DNA of 64,000 nt from Rhodocyclaceae bacterium (GTDB taxonomy: Bacteria > Pseudomonadota > Gammaproteobacteria > Burkholderiales > Rhodocyclaceae): contig JADFDU010000009.1 in NCBI GenBank assembly GCA_018262775.1, positions 1-64,000 on the forward strand, read 5' to 3'. Below are positions 51,660-60,041 of the stretch, piece after piece. Positions within the stretch are counted from its first letter, which is position 1. The number at the start of each line of letters is the position of its first letter. A program made the translations under genes and the position numbers. Below the pieces are notes generated by a model. The model saw only the letters and a list, made by a program, of their open reading frames with translations, did no database searches and was not told where the DNA came from.

Positions 51660-53774
51660 ATGTCGCGATTCACCAAGGGGGGCAGTGCAGTGCAGAATCC
51701 GCAGATTACCAACATCGCGAATCTGTTCGCGCAGGCAGCATCGGCAGAGCGCGGCAAACTGAGCGATGTCGAGTTGCAGTCCTTGCTTGCGGATCTGCAG
51801 ATTGGCTTTGCAGACTGGGCCGTGCCGGCTGGCGCAGCGGACATTCGCATCAGCCTGAACAGCACACGCGAGTTCGGCATGGTCATCAGTGCCGGACTGG
51901 GTGGCCTGGAGGCCGAGCTGGACGAGGGCAATTTCCGCCGCGACCGCGCCTCCGTGTATGCAGCCGCCGAGTTGACCGATGCCGAGGATTTTCTCGGCCT
52001 CTTCAGGCGTACCCTGGCCTACCAGAAGCTCGCCGCCGTTGCCCGGCGCGACGGCGCGCCCTCGCCGGATGCGCCACTCAAGGCCAGCTTCACGCGCCTG
52101 CTGGAACTGGCGAAAGCGTTCGCGCCAGGCAAGACTGACGTGCCCTGCGTGCTGCGTTCCCTGGAACTGAATCCGGCGCAGGTCGGCGAGGGTGTGACGG
52201 TGCGCGCTGCGCAGTGCGAAATCGGTGCCGCCGCGCCTGCCAGGCTGCCGCGCCCGATTCACAAGATCGACAAGCTGATCCACCCGAAATCCATCGGCAT
52301 CATCGGCGTTTCGGGTAGTGGCATGAACTTCGGCCGCATCATCCTGCGCAACCTGATGGGCAGCGGTTATCCCAAGGAACAGTTGCTGATCCTCAAGCCG
52401 GGCGAAACCGAGATCGACGGCGTGAAGTGCGTCGAGGGCCTCAAGGCGCTGGACAAAAAACTGGACATGCTCATCGTCGCCGTCGCTGCAAGTGCTGTTT
52501 ACGACCTGGTCGACGAGATCATCGCCAGCGATGCCGTCGAAGCCGTCATGCTGATCCCCGGCAGCCTCGGCGAGACGAAGAAAAGCCGCGAACCGGCGGC
52601 GGCATTGGCACAACGCATCAACGCCGCCCACGGCAACGCGGGCGGCGGGCCGATCTTCCTCGGCGCAAACTGCCTCGGAGTGGTGTCGCATCCCGGCACC
52701 TACGATTCATGGTTCATTCCGCTTGAGCGCCTGCCCAAGCCGCAGAAGAAGCCGGTGCGCAACTCCGTCATGCTGAGCCAGAGCGGCGCCTTCATGATCA
52801 CCCGGCTGTCGCAGAATCCCTGGCTTGACCCGGCCTACATGCTGGCGCTGGGCAACCAGACCGACCTCACGCACGGCGACATGCTCAGCTATTTCGCCGA
52901 GCTGCCGGGCATCGAGACCCTCGGCATCTACATCGAGGGCTTCAAGGATCTCGACGGTCTGCAGTTTGCCAAGGCGGTGCGCAAGGCCGTGCTCAACGGC
53001 AAGCAGATCGTCGTGTACAAGTCCGGCCGGACGGCGCCGGGGCAGGGCGGTGTCATGGGTCACACCGCCTCCATTGCCGGCGGCCTGACCCTGTTCGAAT
53101 CCGTCGTGCGCCATGCCGGCGCCATCGTTGCCGAGGATTTCAACACTTTCGACGACCTCTTCTACATGGCCGGCAACCTGCAGCACAAGAAGATCGGCGG
53201 CGGGCGTCTCGGCGCCATCAGCGGCGCCGGCTTCGAGGCGGTCGGCATGGCCGACAACATCGAGTCGGACACCTTCGCCATGACCATGGGCGAGATCGGC
53301 GCGGACACCGTCAAGGCCGTGGAGGACATCCTTGTCGCCAAGAAGCTCGAGCAGTTGGTCGAGGTGCGCAACCCGATCGACATCAATCCCGGCGCCGATG
53401 ACGAGGCCCACCTGCAGATTACCGAGGCCTTCCTGCACGACCCGAATATCGACGTGGTGGTCGTCGGCCTCGATCCGACGGCGCCGTCGGTGCGCGCGCT
53501 GGTGGAGAGCAAGCTGCGCCCCGGCCACGACATCAACGACCCGAAGAGCACGGTGCACCTGATGCCGCCGATGATCGAGCGCAACGACAAGCCGATCATC
53601 GGCATCGTCGACGGCGGCACACTCTATGACACGATGGCCGCCCGGCTGATGGACCAGGGCGCCTGCATCTTTCGCAACTGCGCGCGCGGCACGAAGGCGC
53701 TGGTGAGTTATGTGGAAGCGCGGTTGTACGCCGATTCACTGAAAAGCCGCCGTCCCGGCGGGACTGACTTTTAG
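51660..53774 (+). CDS. NDP-forming acyl-CoA ligase-like protein with N-terminal partial ATP-grasp
   Basis: This protein of about 704 residues has a CoA-binding Rossmann domain (about 200-330, KLIHPKSIGIIGVSGSGMNFG) and two ligase-CoA domains with LSQSGAFMITRLSQNP and the likely phospho-histidine His468 in GHTASIAGG, as in ADP-forming acetyl-CoA synthetases. The first 185 residues resemble only the C-terminal half of an ATP-grasp domain (EFGMVISAGLGGLEAEL ... LRSLELNPAQV). The nucleotide-binding first half is absent. A separate ATP-grasp subunit may be encoded elsewhere. The start is uncertain: ATG 51660, or GTG 51690, which has AAGGGGGG upstream. The last codons come from a dispersed repeat. 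Confidence 0.8.
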   Translation: MSRFTKGGSAVQNPQITNIANLFAQAASAERGKLSDVELQSLLADLQIGFADWAVPAGAADIRISLNSTREFGMVISAGLGGLEAELDEGNFRRDRASVYAAAELTDAEDFLGLFRRTLAYQKLAAVARRDGAPSPDAPLKASFTRLLELAKAFAPGKTDVPCVLRSLELNPAQVGEGVTVRAAQCEIGAAAPARLPRPIHKIDKLIHPKSIGIIGVSGSGMNFGRIILRNLMGSGYPKEQLLILKPGETEIDGVKCVEGLKALDKKLDMLIVAVAASAVYDLVDEIIASDAVEAVMLIPGSLGETKKSREPAAALAQRINAAHGNAGGGPIFLGANCLGVVSHPGTYDSWFIPLERLPKPQKKPVRNSVMLSQSGAFMITRLSQNPWLDPAYMLALGNQTDLTHGDMLSYFAELPGIETLGIYIEGFKDLDGLQFAKAVRKAVLNGKQIVVYKSGRTAPGQGGVMGHTASIAGGLTLFESVVRHAGAIVAEDFNTFDDLFYMAGNLQHKKIGGGRLGAISGAGFEAVGMADNIESDTFAMTMGEIGADTVKAVEDILVAKKLEQLVEVRNPIDINPGADDEAHLQITEAFLHDPNIDVVVVGLDPTAPSVRALVESKLRPGHDINDPKSTVHLMPPMIERNDKPIIGIVDGGTLYDTMAARLMDQGACIFRNCARGTKALVSYVEARLYADSLKSRRPGGTDF
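53749..53772 (+). repeat. 24-base dispersed repeat, copy G (end of the CoA ligase gene)
   Basis: It begins GCCGTCCC and ends GGGACTGACTTTT with the stem GTCCC/GGGAC. It supplies the C-terminal RRPGGTDF and the stop region of the CoA ligase. The 95-base element follows within 12 bases. Confidence 0.65.
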
Positions 53775-53783
53775 CTCCGCCGC

Positions 53784-53870
53784 CGGGCCGCCCCAAGGCG
53801 GGGCAAGCCAACGACACGGAGCGAAGCGAACTGCCGTCACCCCCTTCCTCGGGAAGGGGGGCGGGGGGAA
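53784..53870 (+). repeat. About 95-base dispersed element, copy 2
   Basis: It runs GGGCCGCCCCAAGGCGG ... CGTCACCCCCTTCC ... GGGAAGGGGGGCGGGGGGAAA and is very similar to the copy at 18298-18390. It fills most of the 122-base gap between the CoA ligase and thioesterase genes. Confidence 0.75.
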
Positions 53871-53896
53871 AGCCAATTTAATTACGAGGAGATAAC

Positions 53897-54304
53897 ATGA
53901 GCGACACGCTTAAACCCGGCCTTACCGCCACCTGCCGCATCGACGTAGACACTGCCCGCACCATCGGCTTCATGGGCGAGGAGCTGCGCGTGTATTCCAC
54001 GCCGAGCCTGCTCTATGACGTCGAAGTGGTCTGCCGTGAGCTGATCCTGCCGCATATCGGCGAAGGCAAGGACTCGGTCGGCACGCGTGTCGAGCTCGAC
54101 CATGTCGGCGCCACGTTGCTTGGCATGTGGGTGGAGATCACCGTCACGCTGGCGGAGGTCAACGGTCCGGCCGTTACCTTCGAGTTCACCGCGCGTGATG
54201 CCGTTGAAGAAGTGGGCCGTGGCAAACACAGCCGCTTCATCGTCGGCCTGGAGAAGACTGCGCAACGGCTCAAAGCCAAGCAGGCGAAGGCCGCAGGCGC
54301 CTGA
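53897..54304 (+). CDS. FlK-like hotdog thioesterase
   Basis: This 135-residue protein resembles the fluoroacetyl-CoA thioesterase (FlK) branch of hotdog enzymes. STPSLLYDVE near residue 34 and GTRVELDHVGATLLGM near residue 58 hold the Thr, acidic and His residues of that active site. ACGAGGAGATAAC precedes the ATG. It stands between the CoA ligase and pad operons, so it may hydrolyse a stalled aryl-acyl-CoA and free CoA. Its natural substrate is unknown. Confidence 0.8.
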   Translation: MSDTLKPGLTATCRIDVDTARTIGFMGEELRVYSTPSLLYDVEVVCRELILPHIGEGKDSVGTRVELDHVGATLLGMWVEITVTLAEVNGPAVTFEFTARDAVEEVGRGKHSRFIVGLEKTAQRLKAKQAKAAGA

Positions 54305-54311
54305 GGGCCGG

Positions 54312-54339
54312 TGCCGTTCCCGCGCCAGCGGGAACGGCA
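54312..54339 (+). repeat. Perfect 12-base-pair palindrome after the thioesterase gene
   Basis: TGCCGTTCCCGC (54312-54323) and GCGGGAACGGCA (54328-54339) pair perfectly around GCCA, eight bases after the stop. No T-tract follows. It may stabilise or end the transcript, and it is related to the ATTCCCGC palindrome near 16081. Confidence 0.65.
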
Positions 54340-54417
54340 GGCATTCAGCAGATTTCCAGGGCAGATCGGCCGTCTTCCGCCGTGCCTCACGGCACCCGAT
54401 AAGCAATCTCTGCAGGG

Positions 54418-54431
54418 TTGACGCATGTCAA
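54418..54431. promoter_or_regulatory. FNR/ANR-like box upstream of the pad operon
   Basis: TTGAC-GCAT-GTCAA is a perfectly symmetric variant of the FNR site. TAAAAA at 54454-54459 would be a -10 box placing the site centre about 41 bases before the transcript start, the class II activating position. The rest of the 234-base gap (54305-54538) holds the palindrome and no other recognised feature. Confidence 0.6.
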
Positions 54432-54538
54432 ACGGAGGCGGTTGCAATCCCGCTAAAAATGATACAGAATTAGCTCAATTGAATTCAGTTTGTGAATCAT
54501 CAAACGGATAGCCTGGGCTGGTCGGCCAAGGAGGAGTC

Positions 54539-54619
54539 ATGAAGGGCATTGAAAACGGCATGCGGGCCGGAATGCGTATCGTGAATATCGCGATCACTGA
54601 TCAGGCGGCACGCTCATGA
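54539..54619 (+). CDS. 26-codon leader ORF overlapping padB
   Basis: ATG 54539 is preceded by a near-perfect AAGGAGGAGTC ribosome-binding site. The frame codes MKGIENGMRAGMRIVNIAIT plus DQAARS and ends in a TGA that overlaps the padB ATG (ATGA at 54616-54619). padB itself has no strong site of its own, so its translation may depend on this frame. The direct repeat TCATGA marks both ends (54537-54542 and 54614-54619), as if a 77-base segment had been inserted at the original padB start. The peptide is not one I recognise. Confidence 0.5.
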   Translation: MKGIENGMRAGMRIVNIAITDQAARS

Positions 54620-57351
54620 CAACGGCCAAGGCAGTCAAGAAAGTCCCGCAGTACTGCTACCAGTGCGTGGCAGGGCCTGATTTGTACACCGTCAAGGTCG
54701 AGGATGGCGTCGCCACCGAGATCGAACCCAATTTTTCCGCCTGTGAAGTGCATCCTGGCGCCGGCAAGTGCTGCGTCAAGGCCTTCGGCATCATCCAGAA
54801 GACCTACAGCCCCAATCGCTTGCTGCAGCCGATGAAGCGCAGCAACCCGAAAAAGGGGCGCGAGGAAGATCCCGGTTTCGTGCCAGTTTCCTGGGACGAA
54901 GCCTTCGACATCATCGGCGCGAAAATGCAGGAGATCCGCGCCAAGGGCCTCGTCAACGAGCATGGCTACCCGCGCGCCGCCGCCAGCTTCGGCGGCGGCG
55001 GCATTCCCACCTACTACATGGGCACTTTTCCGGCGTTTCTTGCGGCCTGGGGACCGGTGGACTTCAGCTTCGGCAGCGGCCAGGGCGTGAGCTGCACGCA
55101 CTCCGAACATCTTTACGGCGAACTTTGGCATCGTGCCTTCACCGTCTGCCCCGATACCCCCAACTGCAACTACGTGCTCTCCTTCGGCGGCAACATCGAG
55201 GCTTCCGGCGGTGTGGTCGGTGCCTGGCGCCACGGCGAAGCGCGCGAGCGGGGCATGAAGCGCATCCAGTTCGAGCCGCATCTCTCGGTGACCGGCGCCG
55301 CTTCTGCGGAGTGGGTGCCGATCAGGCCGAAGACAGACGCCGCCTTCCTCTTCAGCATGGTGCATGTCCTGTTGCATGAAATGCCGCGCGAGTCGCTCGA
55401 CATCCCTTTTATCAAGCACCATACCGGCTCGCCCTATCTGATCGGGCCCAACGGCTTTTACCTGCGTGACCCGACGACGAAGAAACCGCTGCTGTGGGAT
55501 CTGAAGCGCAACGCGGCCGTCCCCTTCGACACAGTCGACACCGACCCGGCGCTGGACGGCTCATTTACCCTCGATGCCATCGAAGTCGGCGCCGACGAAC
55601 AGACATGGACCCATAACGGCTTCACGGCCGAGACGGCCTTCGGCAAACTGATTGCCCGCGTGCAGCCCTATACGCCCGAGTGGGCAGAGAAGACCTGCGA
55701 CATCCGCGAAGGCACGGTGCGCCGCATCGCCGCCGAATACGTCGAATTCGCCCAGGTTGGCGCGACAATGGAGGTGGACGGCGAAACACTCCCCTTTCGA
55801 CCGGTATCCATCCAGTTCGGGCGCACGGTCAACAACGGCTGGGGCGCCTACGAATGCTGCTATGCGCGCACCCTGCTGGCCTGCCTCATCGGCGGCCTGG
55901 AAGTGCCGGGCGGCACTCTTGGTACCACGGTGCGCCTGAACCGGCCGGCGACGACGCGGCAGGCAAGCGTCAAAATCAATGAAGACGGCTTCATGTACTA
56001 CCCGATGAACCCGACCGATAAGGCGAACTGGAAAGCCAAGCCGGCGGTGCGCAATGCGCACGACACGATGGTGCCTCTGTCGGCGAATTCGCCCTGGAGC
56101 ACGGCGCTCGGCCCGACCCATTTCTCCTGGATGTTTATGAAGGAATCGCCGGAGAACTGGCCGAAGGTGACCGCGCCGGACATCTGGTTCTGCTATCGCA
56201 CCAATCCCTCGATTTCCTTCTGGGACACCAAGGAACTTTCCAAGCGCATCGCCGAGTTCCCCTTCATCGTGGCCTTTGCCTACAACCACGACGAAACCAA
56301 TCACATGGCGGACGTGCTGCTGCCCGAGTGCACCGACATCGAGAGCACGCAGCTGATCCGCATCGGCGGTAGCAAGTTCATCGAGCAGTTCTGGGACCAC
56401 GAGGGCTTTGCCCTGCGCCAGCCGGCCGTCAAGCCCGCCGGCGACACGCGCGACTTCACCGACATCGCCACTGAACTGGCGGTGCGTGCCGGCCTGCTGG
56501 AAAAATATAACGAAGCCCTCAACCGCGGCTCTGCCTGCGTGCGCCTGAAGGCCGAGGACTACGACTTCTCCCTCGACACCTCGAAGCGCCATGATGCGCA
56601 GACAATCTGGGAGCACACCTGCCGCGCCGCCAGTGCCGAGCTGACCGGGGGCCAAGCCAGCGACGGACTGGATTGGTTCAAGGAGAACGGCCTGCGCACG
56701 CGCCCGATCTCGCGTCTCTCCTGGTATCTGTTCCGCGAGCTGAAAATGAAGGGCATCCGCTTCGAGATGCCGTACCAGGAGCGCCTCTATCGTGTCGGCG
56801 TCGAACTGGGCAATCGCCTGCACGAGCAGGGTATCTCCTGGTGGGACGTGCAGCTCGAGGAGTACGGCGGCCTGCCGAAGGTGCTGGATTTCCCCGGCAT
56901 CTGGGAAAAGGAGACCGTGCGTCAGGCCGGTGCCGACGCTCTGCAGCAATTCCCCTACTGGCTCATCACCTCGCGCAGCATGCAGTACGCCTGGGGCAGT
57001 AATGTCGGCGTGCAACTGATGGAAGAGATGTCCGACAGTGTGCGCGGCCACAATGGCGTGCTCATGAACACCCAGGTTGCGCTGGGGATGGGCATCCAGG
57101 AAGGCGACATGGTCGAGGTGAGCTCCTACGTCGGCACGACGCGCGGACCTGCCGTGCTGTCGCAGGGCATTCGCACCGACACCCTGCTGATGATGGGCCA
57201 GTTCGACCACTGGGTCACGCCCTACGCCAAGGACCTGCACAAACCGAGCATGAACAGCCTGATCCCGATGTCGATGGCGCTCACCGACTCCACCGGCTCA
57301 TCGGCCGACATCGTGCGCGTTGGTGTACGCAAGCTGGAAGGAATGCACTGA
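54616..57351 (+). CDS. padB: Phenylacetyl-CoA:acceptor oxidoreductase, molybdopterin subunit
   Basis: This 911-residue catalytic subunit of the DMSO reductase family oxidises phenylacetyl-CoA to phenylglyoxylate with quinone as acceptor. The N-terminus has cysteines at 14, 17, 43 and 52/53 rather than the classical CxxCxxxC spacing, so cluster FS0 may be altered. Further family segments are FGRTVNNGWGAYECCYART near residue 398 and NHMADVLLPECTDIESTQ near residue 561. There is no Tat signal, so the enzyme faces the cytoplasm, as suits a CoA substrate. The stop overlaps padC by one base. Confidence 0.9.
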   Translation: MTTAKAVKKVPQYCYQCVAGPDLYTVKVEDGVATEIEPNFSACEVHPGAGKCCVKAFGIIQKTYSPNRLLQPMKRSNPKKGREEDPGFVPVSWDEAFDIIGAKMQEIRAKGLVNEHGYPRAAASFGGGGIPTYYMGTFPAFLAAWGPVDFSFGSGQGVSCTHSEHLYGELWHRAFTVCPDTPNCNYVLSFGGNIEASGGVVGAWRHGEARERGMKRIQFEPHLSVTGAASAEWVPIRPKTDAAFLFSMVHVLLHEMPRESLDIPFIKHHTGSPYLIGPNGFYLRDPTTKKPLLWDLKRNAAVPFDTVDTDPALDGSFTLDAIEVGADEQTWTHNGFTAETAFGKLIARVQPYTPEWAEKTCDIREGTVRRIAAEYVEFAQVGATMEVDGETLPFRPVSIQFGRTVNNGWGAYECCYARTLLACLIGGLEVPGGTLGTTVRLNRPATTRQASVKINEDGFMYYPMNPTDKANWKAKPAVRNAHDTMVPLSANSPWSTALGPTHFSWMFMKESPENWPKVTAPDIWFCYRTNPSISFWDTKELSKRIAEFPFIVAFAYNHDETNHMADVLLPECTDIESTQLIRIGGSKFIEQFWDHEGFALRQPAVKPAGDTRDFTDIATELAVRAGLLEKYNEALNRGSACVRLKAEDYDFSLDTSKRHDAQTIWEHTCRAASAELTGGQASDGLDWFKENGLRTRPISRLSWYLFRELKMKGIRFEMPYQERLYRVGVELGNRLHEQGISWWDVQLEEYGGLPKVLDFPGIWEKETVRQAGADALQQFPYWLITSRSMQYAWGSNVGVQLMEEMSDSVRGHNGVLMNTQVALGMGIQEGDMVEVSSYVGTTRGPAVLSQGIRTDTLLMMGQFDHWVTPYAKDLHKPSMNSLIPMSMALTDSTGSSADIVRVGVRKLEGMH

Positions 57352-57998
57352 TGACGCGCTATATCATGACCGCAGACCTGCGCCGTTGCATCGGCTGCCA
57401 GACCTGCACCGCCGCCTGCCGCCACGCCAACGCCACGCCGCCCGGCGTGCAGTGGCGCAAGGTGCTCGACATCGAAAGCGGCGAATTTCCCGACGTACGC
57501 CGCAGCTTCGTGCCGGTCGGCTGCATGCATTGCGCAGATCCCCCGTGCATGCACGTCTGCCCGTCCACCGCAACCTACCAGCGCGATGACGGCATCGTCG
57601 GCATCAACTACGACCTGTGCATCGGCTGCGGCTACTGTGCCGTCGCCTGCCCCTACCAGGCGCGCTACATCGTGCACAAGGCCGAGTACGCCTACAGCGA
57701 GCGCGCGGGTGCAAACGAAGAAGCGCGCTTCGACCCGGCGCGCATGTCGGTGGCGATGAAGTGCAATTTCTGCCAGGACCGCATCGATGCAGCCAAGGAG
57801 ACGGGCCTGACGCCGGGCGTCGATCCCGAGGCGACACCGGCCTGCGTCAATTCCTGCATCGCCGGCGTGCTCGCCTTCGGCGACCGTGAGGATCCGAACA
57901 GCAACGTCTCGCAGCTGCTGGCCGAGAACCAGTTCTTCAGAATGCACGAGGAACTCGGAACCGACCCCGGCTTCTACTACATCTTCGATAAAAAATGA
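57351..57998 (+). CDS. padC: Phenylacetyl-CoA:acceptor oxidoreductase, iron-sulfur subunit
   Basis: This 215-residue DmsB/PsrB-type electron-transfer subunit has four cysteine groups (CIGCQTCTAAC, CMHCADPPCMHVCP, CIGCGYCAVACP and CNFCQ...CVNSC) for four [4Fe-4S] clusters. It passes electrons from PadB to the membrane subunit. The stop is an ATGA, and a repeat element separates it from padD. Confidence 0.92.
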   Translation: MTRYIMTADLRRCIGCQTCTAACRHANATPPGVQWRKVLDIESGEFPDVRRSFVPVGCMHCADPPCMHVCPSTATYQRDDGIVGINYDLCIGCGYCAVACPYQARYIVHKAEYAYSERAGANEEARFDPARMSVAMKCNFCQDRIDAAKETGLTPGVDPEATPACVNSCIAGVLAFGDREDPNSNVSQLLAENQFFRMHEELGTDPGFYYIFDKK

Positions 57999-58009
57999 AA
58001 AACGCTTTC

Positions 58010-58100
58010 AACGCAAAGGGCGCAAAGGCGCAAAGATCGCAAAGCAATGCCTCATTACATGATTCCTTTGCGCCCTTTGCGCCTTTGCGTTCTTCGCGTT
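58010..58100. repeat. CGCAAAG-type inverted repeat element, copy 2 (padC/padD junction)
   Basis: The left half repeats CGCAAAG and the right half repeats CTTTGCG, giving a long hairpin, as in copy 1 at 6409-6483. It is flanked by ATGAAAAACG (57995-58004, at the padC stop) and ATGAAAACG (58120-58128, at the padD start). A frame of 35 codons runs from ATG 57995 through it. Confidence 0.8.
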
Positions 58101-58119
58101 GAAGGAGTTTGGGGTTCTT

Positions 58120-59013
58120 ATGAAAACGAAAGTAACACCTGGCCGCATCACCCCGTGGCACCAGACCAACTGGGACTGGCGCGCGGCGTGCAACTTCATC
58201 GGTGGTGGCACCGGCACCGGGCTGCTGTTCTTTGCCACGCTGGCGGCGGGTTCGGCAGACGCCTACCGCATCATGGCTCTGGTGGCGCTGGCCTTCGTTG
58301 GCGGTGGCCTCACCTGCGTCTGGCTGGAGATCGGCCGGCCGCTGCGCGCCATCAACGTCTTCTTCCACCCGCAAACGTCCTGGATGACGCGCGAAGGCAT
58401 CGTCGCCGTGCCGTTGTTCCTCTGCGCCCTGGCCGGCGTCTGGTTCGGTGGAGGTGTCTTGATCGGCATGGCAGCGCTGCTGGGCGTGGTCTTCCTCTAC
58501 TGCCAGGGGCGCATCCTGCAGGCGGCCAAAGGTATTCCCGCCTGGCGCGAGCCGAAAATCGTGTCGCTCATTCTTGCCACCGGTTTTGTTGAAGGCGCGG
58601 GTCTGGCTACGGTACTGGCCGCCTTTCTGCCTGGCGACTCGCCGCGCTGGCTAGCCAGCGTGCTGCTCGGTGCGCTGATCCTGCGCCGCATTGCCTGGAC
58701 CCTCTATTTCAAGGCGATCGAGAAGAATGGCCTGCCGAAGATGGCAATGAAAATAATGCGGCCCTTCGGCGCCAAGTTCGAGATGATCGGCCAACTGGCG
58801 CCAGAGATCCTTATCGTCGCCGTCATCTTCTACGGCGGCGTGCTACCGGGGCTGACTGTTGCGGCGGGGGTCGTTGCCCTGGTAACGGGCTGGTGGCTGA
58901 AGTTCACCATTGTTGCGCGCGCGGCCTACAATCAAGGATACGCATTGCCCGTCCTGCCCGTACGCGGACAGGGCGAAGTCAAGCCGGGCATCAAGCCAGG
59001 CTGGACCAAATAG
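58120..59013 (+). CDS. padD: Phenylacetyl-CoA:acceptor oxidoreductase, membrane anchor subunit
   Basis: This 297-residue hydrophobic protein has about eight transmembrane helices and resembles DmsC-type quinone-reducing anchors. It opens TPWHQTNWDWRAACNFIGGG, a conserved start for this subunit. The ATG at 58120 is used; GAAGGAG lies 12 bases upstream, somewhat far, on the edge of the repeat. It would hand electrons from PadC to ubiquinone. Confidence 0.88.
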   Translation: MKTKVTPGRITPWHQTNWDWRAACNFIGGGTGTGLLFFATLAAGSADAYRIMALVALAFVGGGLTCVWLEIGRPLRAINVFFHPQTSWMTREGIVAVPLFLCALAGVWFGGGVLIGMAALLGVVFLYCQGRILQAAKGIPAWREPKIVSLILATGFVEGAGLATVLAAFLPGDSPRWLASVLLGALILRRIAWTLYFKAIEKNGLPKMAMKIMRPFGAKFEMIGQLAPEILIVAVIFYGGVLPGLTVAAGVVALVTGWWLKFTIVARAAYNQGYALPVLPVRGQGEVKPGIKPGWTK

Positions 59014-59071
59014 AGCCGGTTCGACCGGTCCCGATTTTCCCCCAGAGAGATTCTCCAGAAGGAGAATGGGG

Positions 59072-59644
59072 ATGTACGAAATCAGAATTCATGGCCGCGG
59101 CGGCCAGGGCGCGGTGCTTGCGGGCGGCATCCTGGCAAAGGCCATGGTGCACGAAGGCAACTTCGTCGTCGCCGTGCCATCCTTCGGCTTCGAGCGGCGC
59201 GGCGCGCCGGTGGCGAGCTTCCTGCGCATGGACTCGCGCGAGATTCGCCAGATGACCAACATCTACCGGCCCGACTGCGTGCTGTGCATTGACCCCACGG
59301 TCGGTCGGGCGATTAACGTCTTCGAAGGCATGCGGGACAACGGCACCTGGCTGCAGACGACATCCAAGCCGCTTGCCGAACTGCAAGTGCCCGACCAGGT
59401 CACCACCGTCGGTCTGTGCGACGCCGTCACCCATGCGCTGGAGATCTTCAAGCGCCCCATCACCAATACCCTGATGCTCGGCGCCTTCGCCAAAACCACC
59501 GGCCTGGTGTCGCTCGATTCCCTGCGCGCGGCGCTCGAGGATTCGGACTTCCGCGATGCCGGCCTCAAGCAGAACCTGCTGGCCCTCGAGCGCGGCTACA
59601 ACGAGACGGTGGTGCACAAGATCGAAAAGAGGGTAGCAGCATGA
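59072..59644 (+). CDS. padE: Phenylglyoxylate dehydrogenase, gamma subunit
   Basis: This 190-residue protein is the gamma domain of the 2-oxoacid oxidoreductase family, with IRIHGRGGQGAVLAGGILA at the N-terminus and FGFERRGAPVASFLRM. The start at 59072 has AAGGAG seven bases upstream. The enzyme converts phenylglyoxylate and CoA to benzoyl-CoA and carbon dioxide. The stop overlaps the start of a 37-codon insert frame. Confidence 0.93.
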   Translation: MYEIRIHGRGGQGAVLAGGILAKAMVHEGNFVVAVPSFGFERRGAPVASFLRMDSREIRQMTNIYRPDCVLCIDPTVGRAINVFEGMRDNGTWLQTTSKPLAELQVPDQVTTVGLCDAVTHALEIFKRPITNTLMLGAFAKTTGLVSLDSLRAALEDSDFRDAGLKQNLLALERGYNETVVHKIEKRVAA

Positions 59645-59754
59645 GCAGGAAGCAGGGGCCCCGCGCAGCGGGGATGCGACCGGCCGCGAATGCTGCTATG
59701 AGCCGACAGCTTGGCGGTTGTTCATTTAACGCGGGTTCGGAGACGAACGCATGA
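59641..59754 (+). other. 37-codon insert frame between padE and padF
   Basis: The frame starts in the ATGA of the padE stop and ends in the ATGA of the padF start, so ribosomes could pass from padE to padF through it. It contains a GC-rich hairpin (CCCCGC/GCGGGG) and codes for MSRKQGPRAAG and a small residue-rich tail. The direct repeat GCATGA lies at both ends (59639-59644 and 59749-59754). It looks like an inserted sequence rather than a selected protein. No second copy is in the window. Confidence 0.5.
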
Positions 59755-60041
59755 AAAAAACATCCAAGTCCATGTTCGACACGACCGGCCTTCCGGACGA
59801 CCTGTGTCCCATCGCCGTCAAGATGAACCCGATGATGCCGGGCGACTGGCGCAGCATGAAGCCGGTGGTTGACCGTGGCAAATGCGTCAAGTGCGCCGTC
59901 TGCTGGCTCTACTGCCCGGTGCAGTGCGTGGTGGAGAAGGCCACCTGGTTCGACTTCGATCTCGCCACCTGCAAGGGCTGCGGCATCTGCGCCAAGGAAT
60001 GCCCGCAGCGGGCGATCAGCATGGTGGAGGAGGCGGCATGA
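59751..60041 (+). CDS. padF: Phenylglyoxylate dehydrogenase, delta (ferredoxin-like) subunit
   Basis: This 96-residue subunit carries two [4Fe-4S] motifs, CVKCAVCWLYCPVQC and CKGCGICAKECP, in the C-terminal two thirds. It relays electrons inside the Pad complex. The start ATG is also the overlap with the insert frame. The end GGAGGCGGCATGA is repeated at the start of padG. Confidence 0.93.
   Translation: MKKTSKSMFDTTGLPDDLCPIAVKMNPMMPGDWRSMKPVVDRGKCVKCAVCWLYCPVQCVVEKATWFDFDLATCKGCGICAKECPQRAISMVEEAA

Noticed and set aside
53749-53870. The G/C-rich sequence after the CoA ligase as a normal intrinsic terminator
   Set aside because: It is made of two dispersed repeats and the stems are not followed by a T-tract, apart from the short TTTT of the 24-base repeat.
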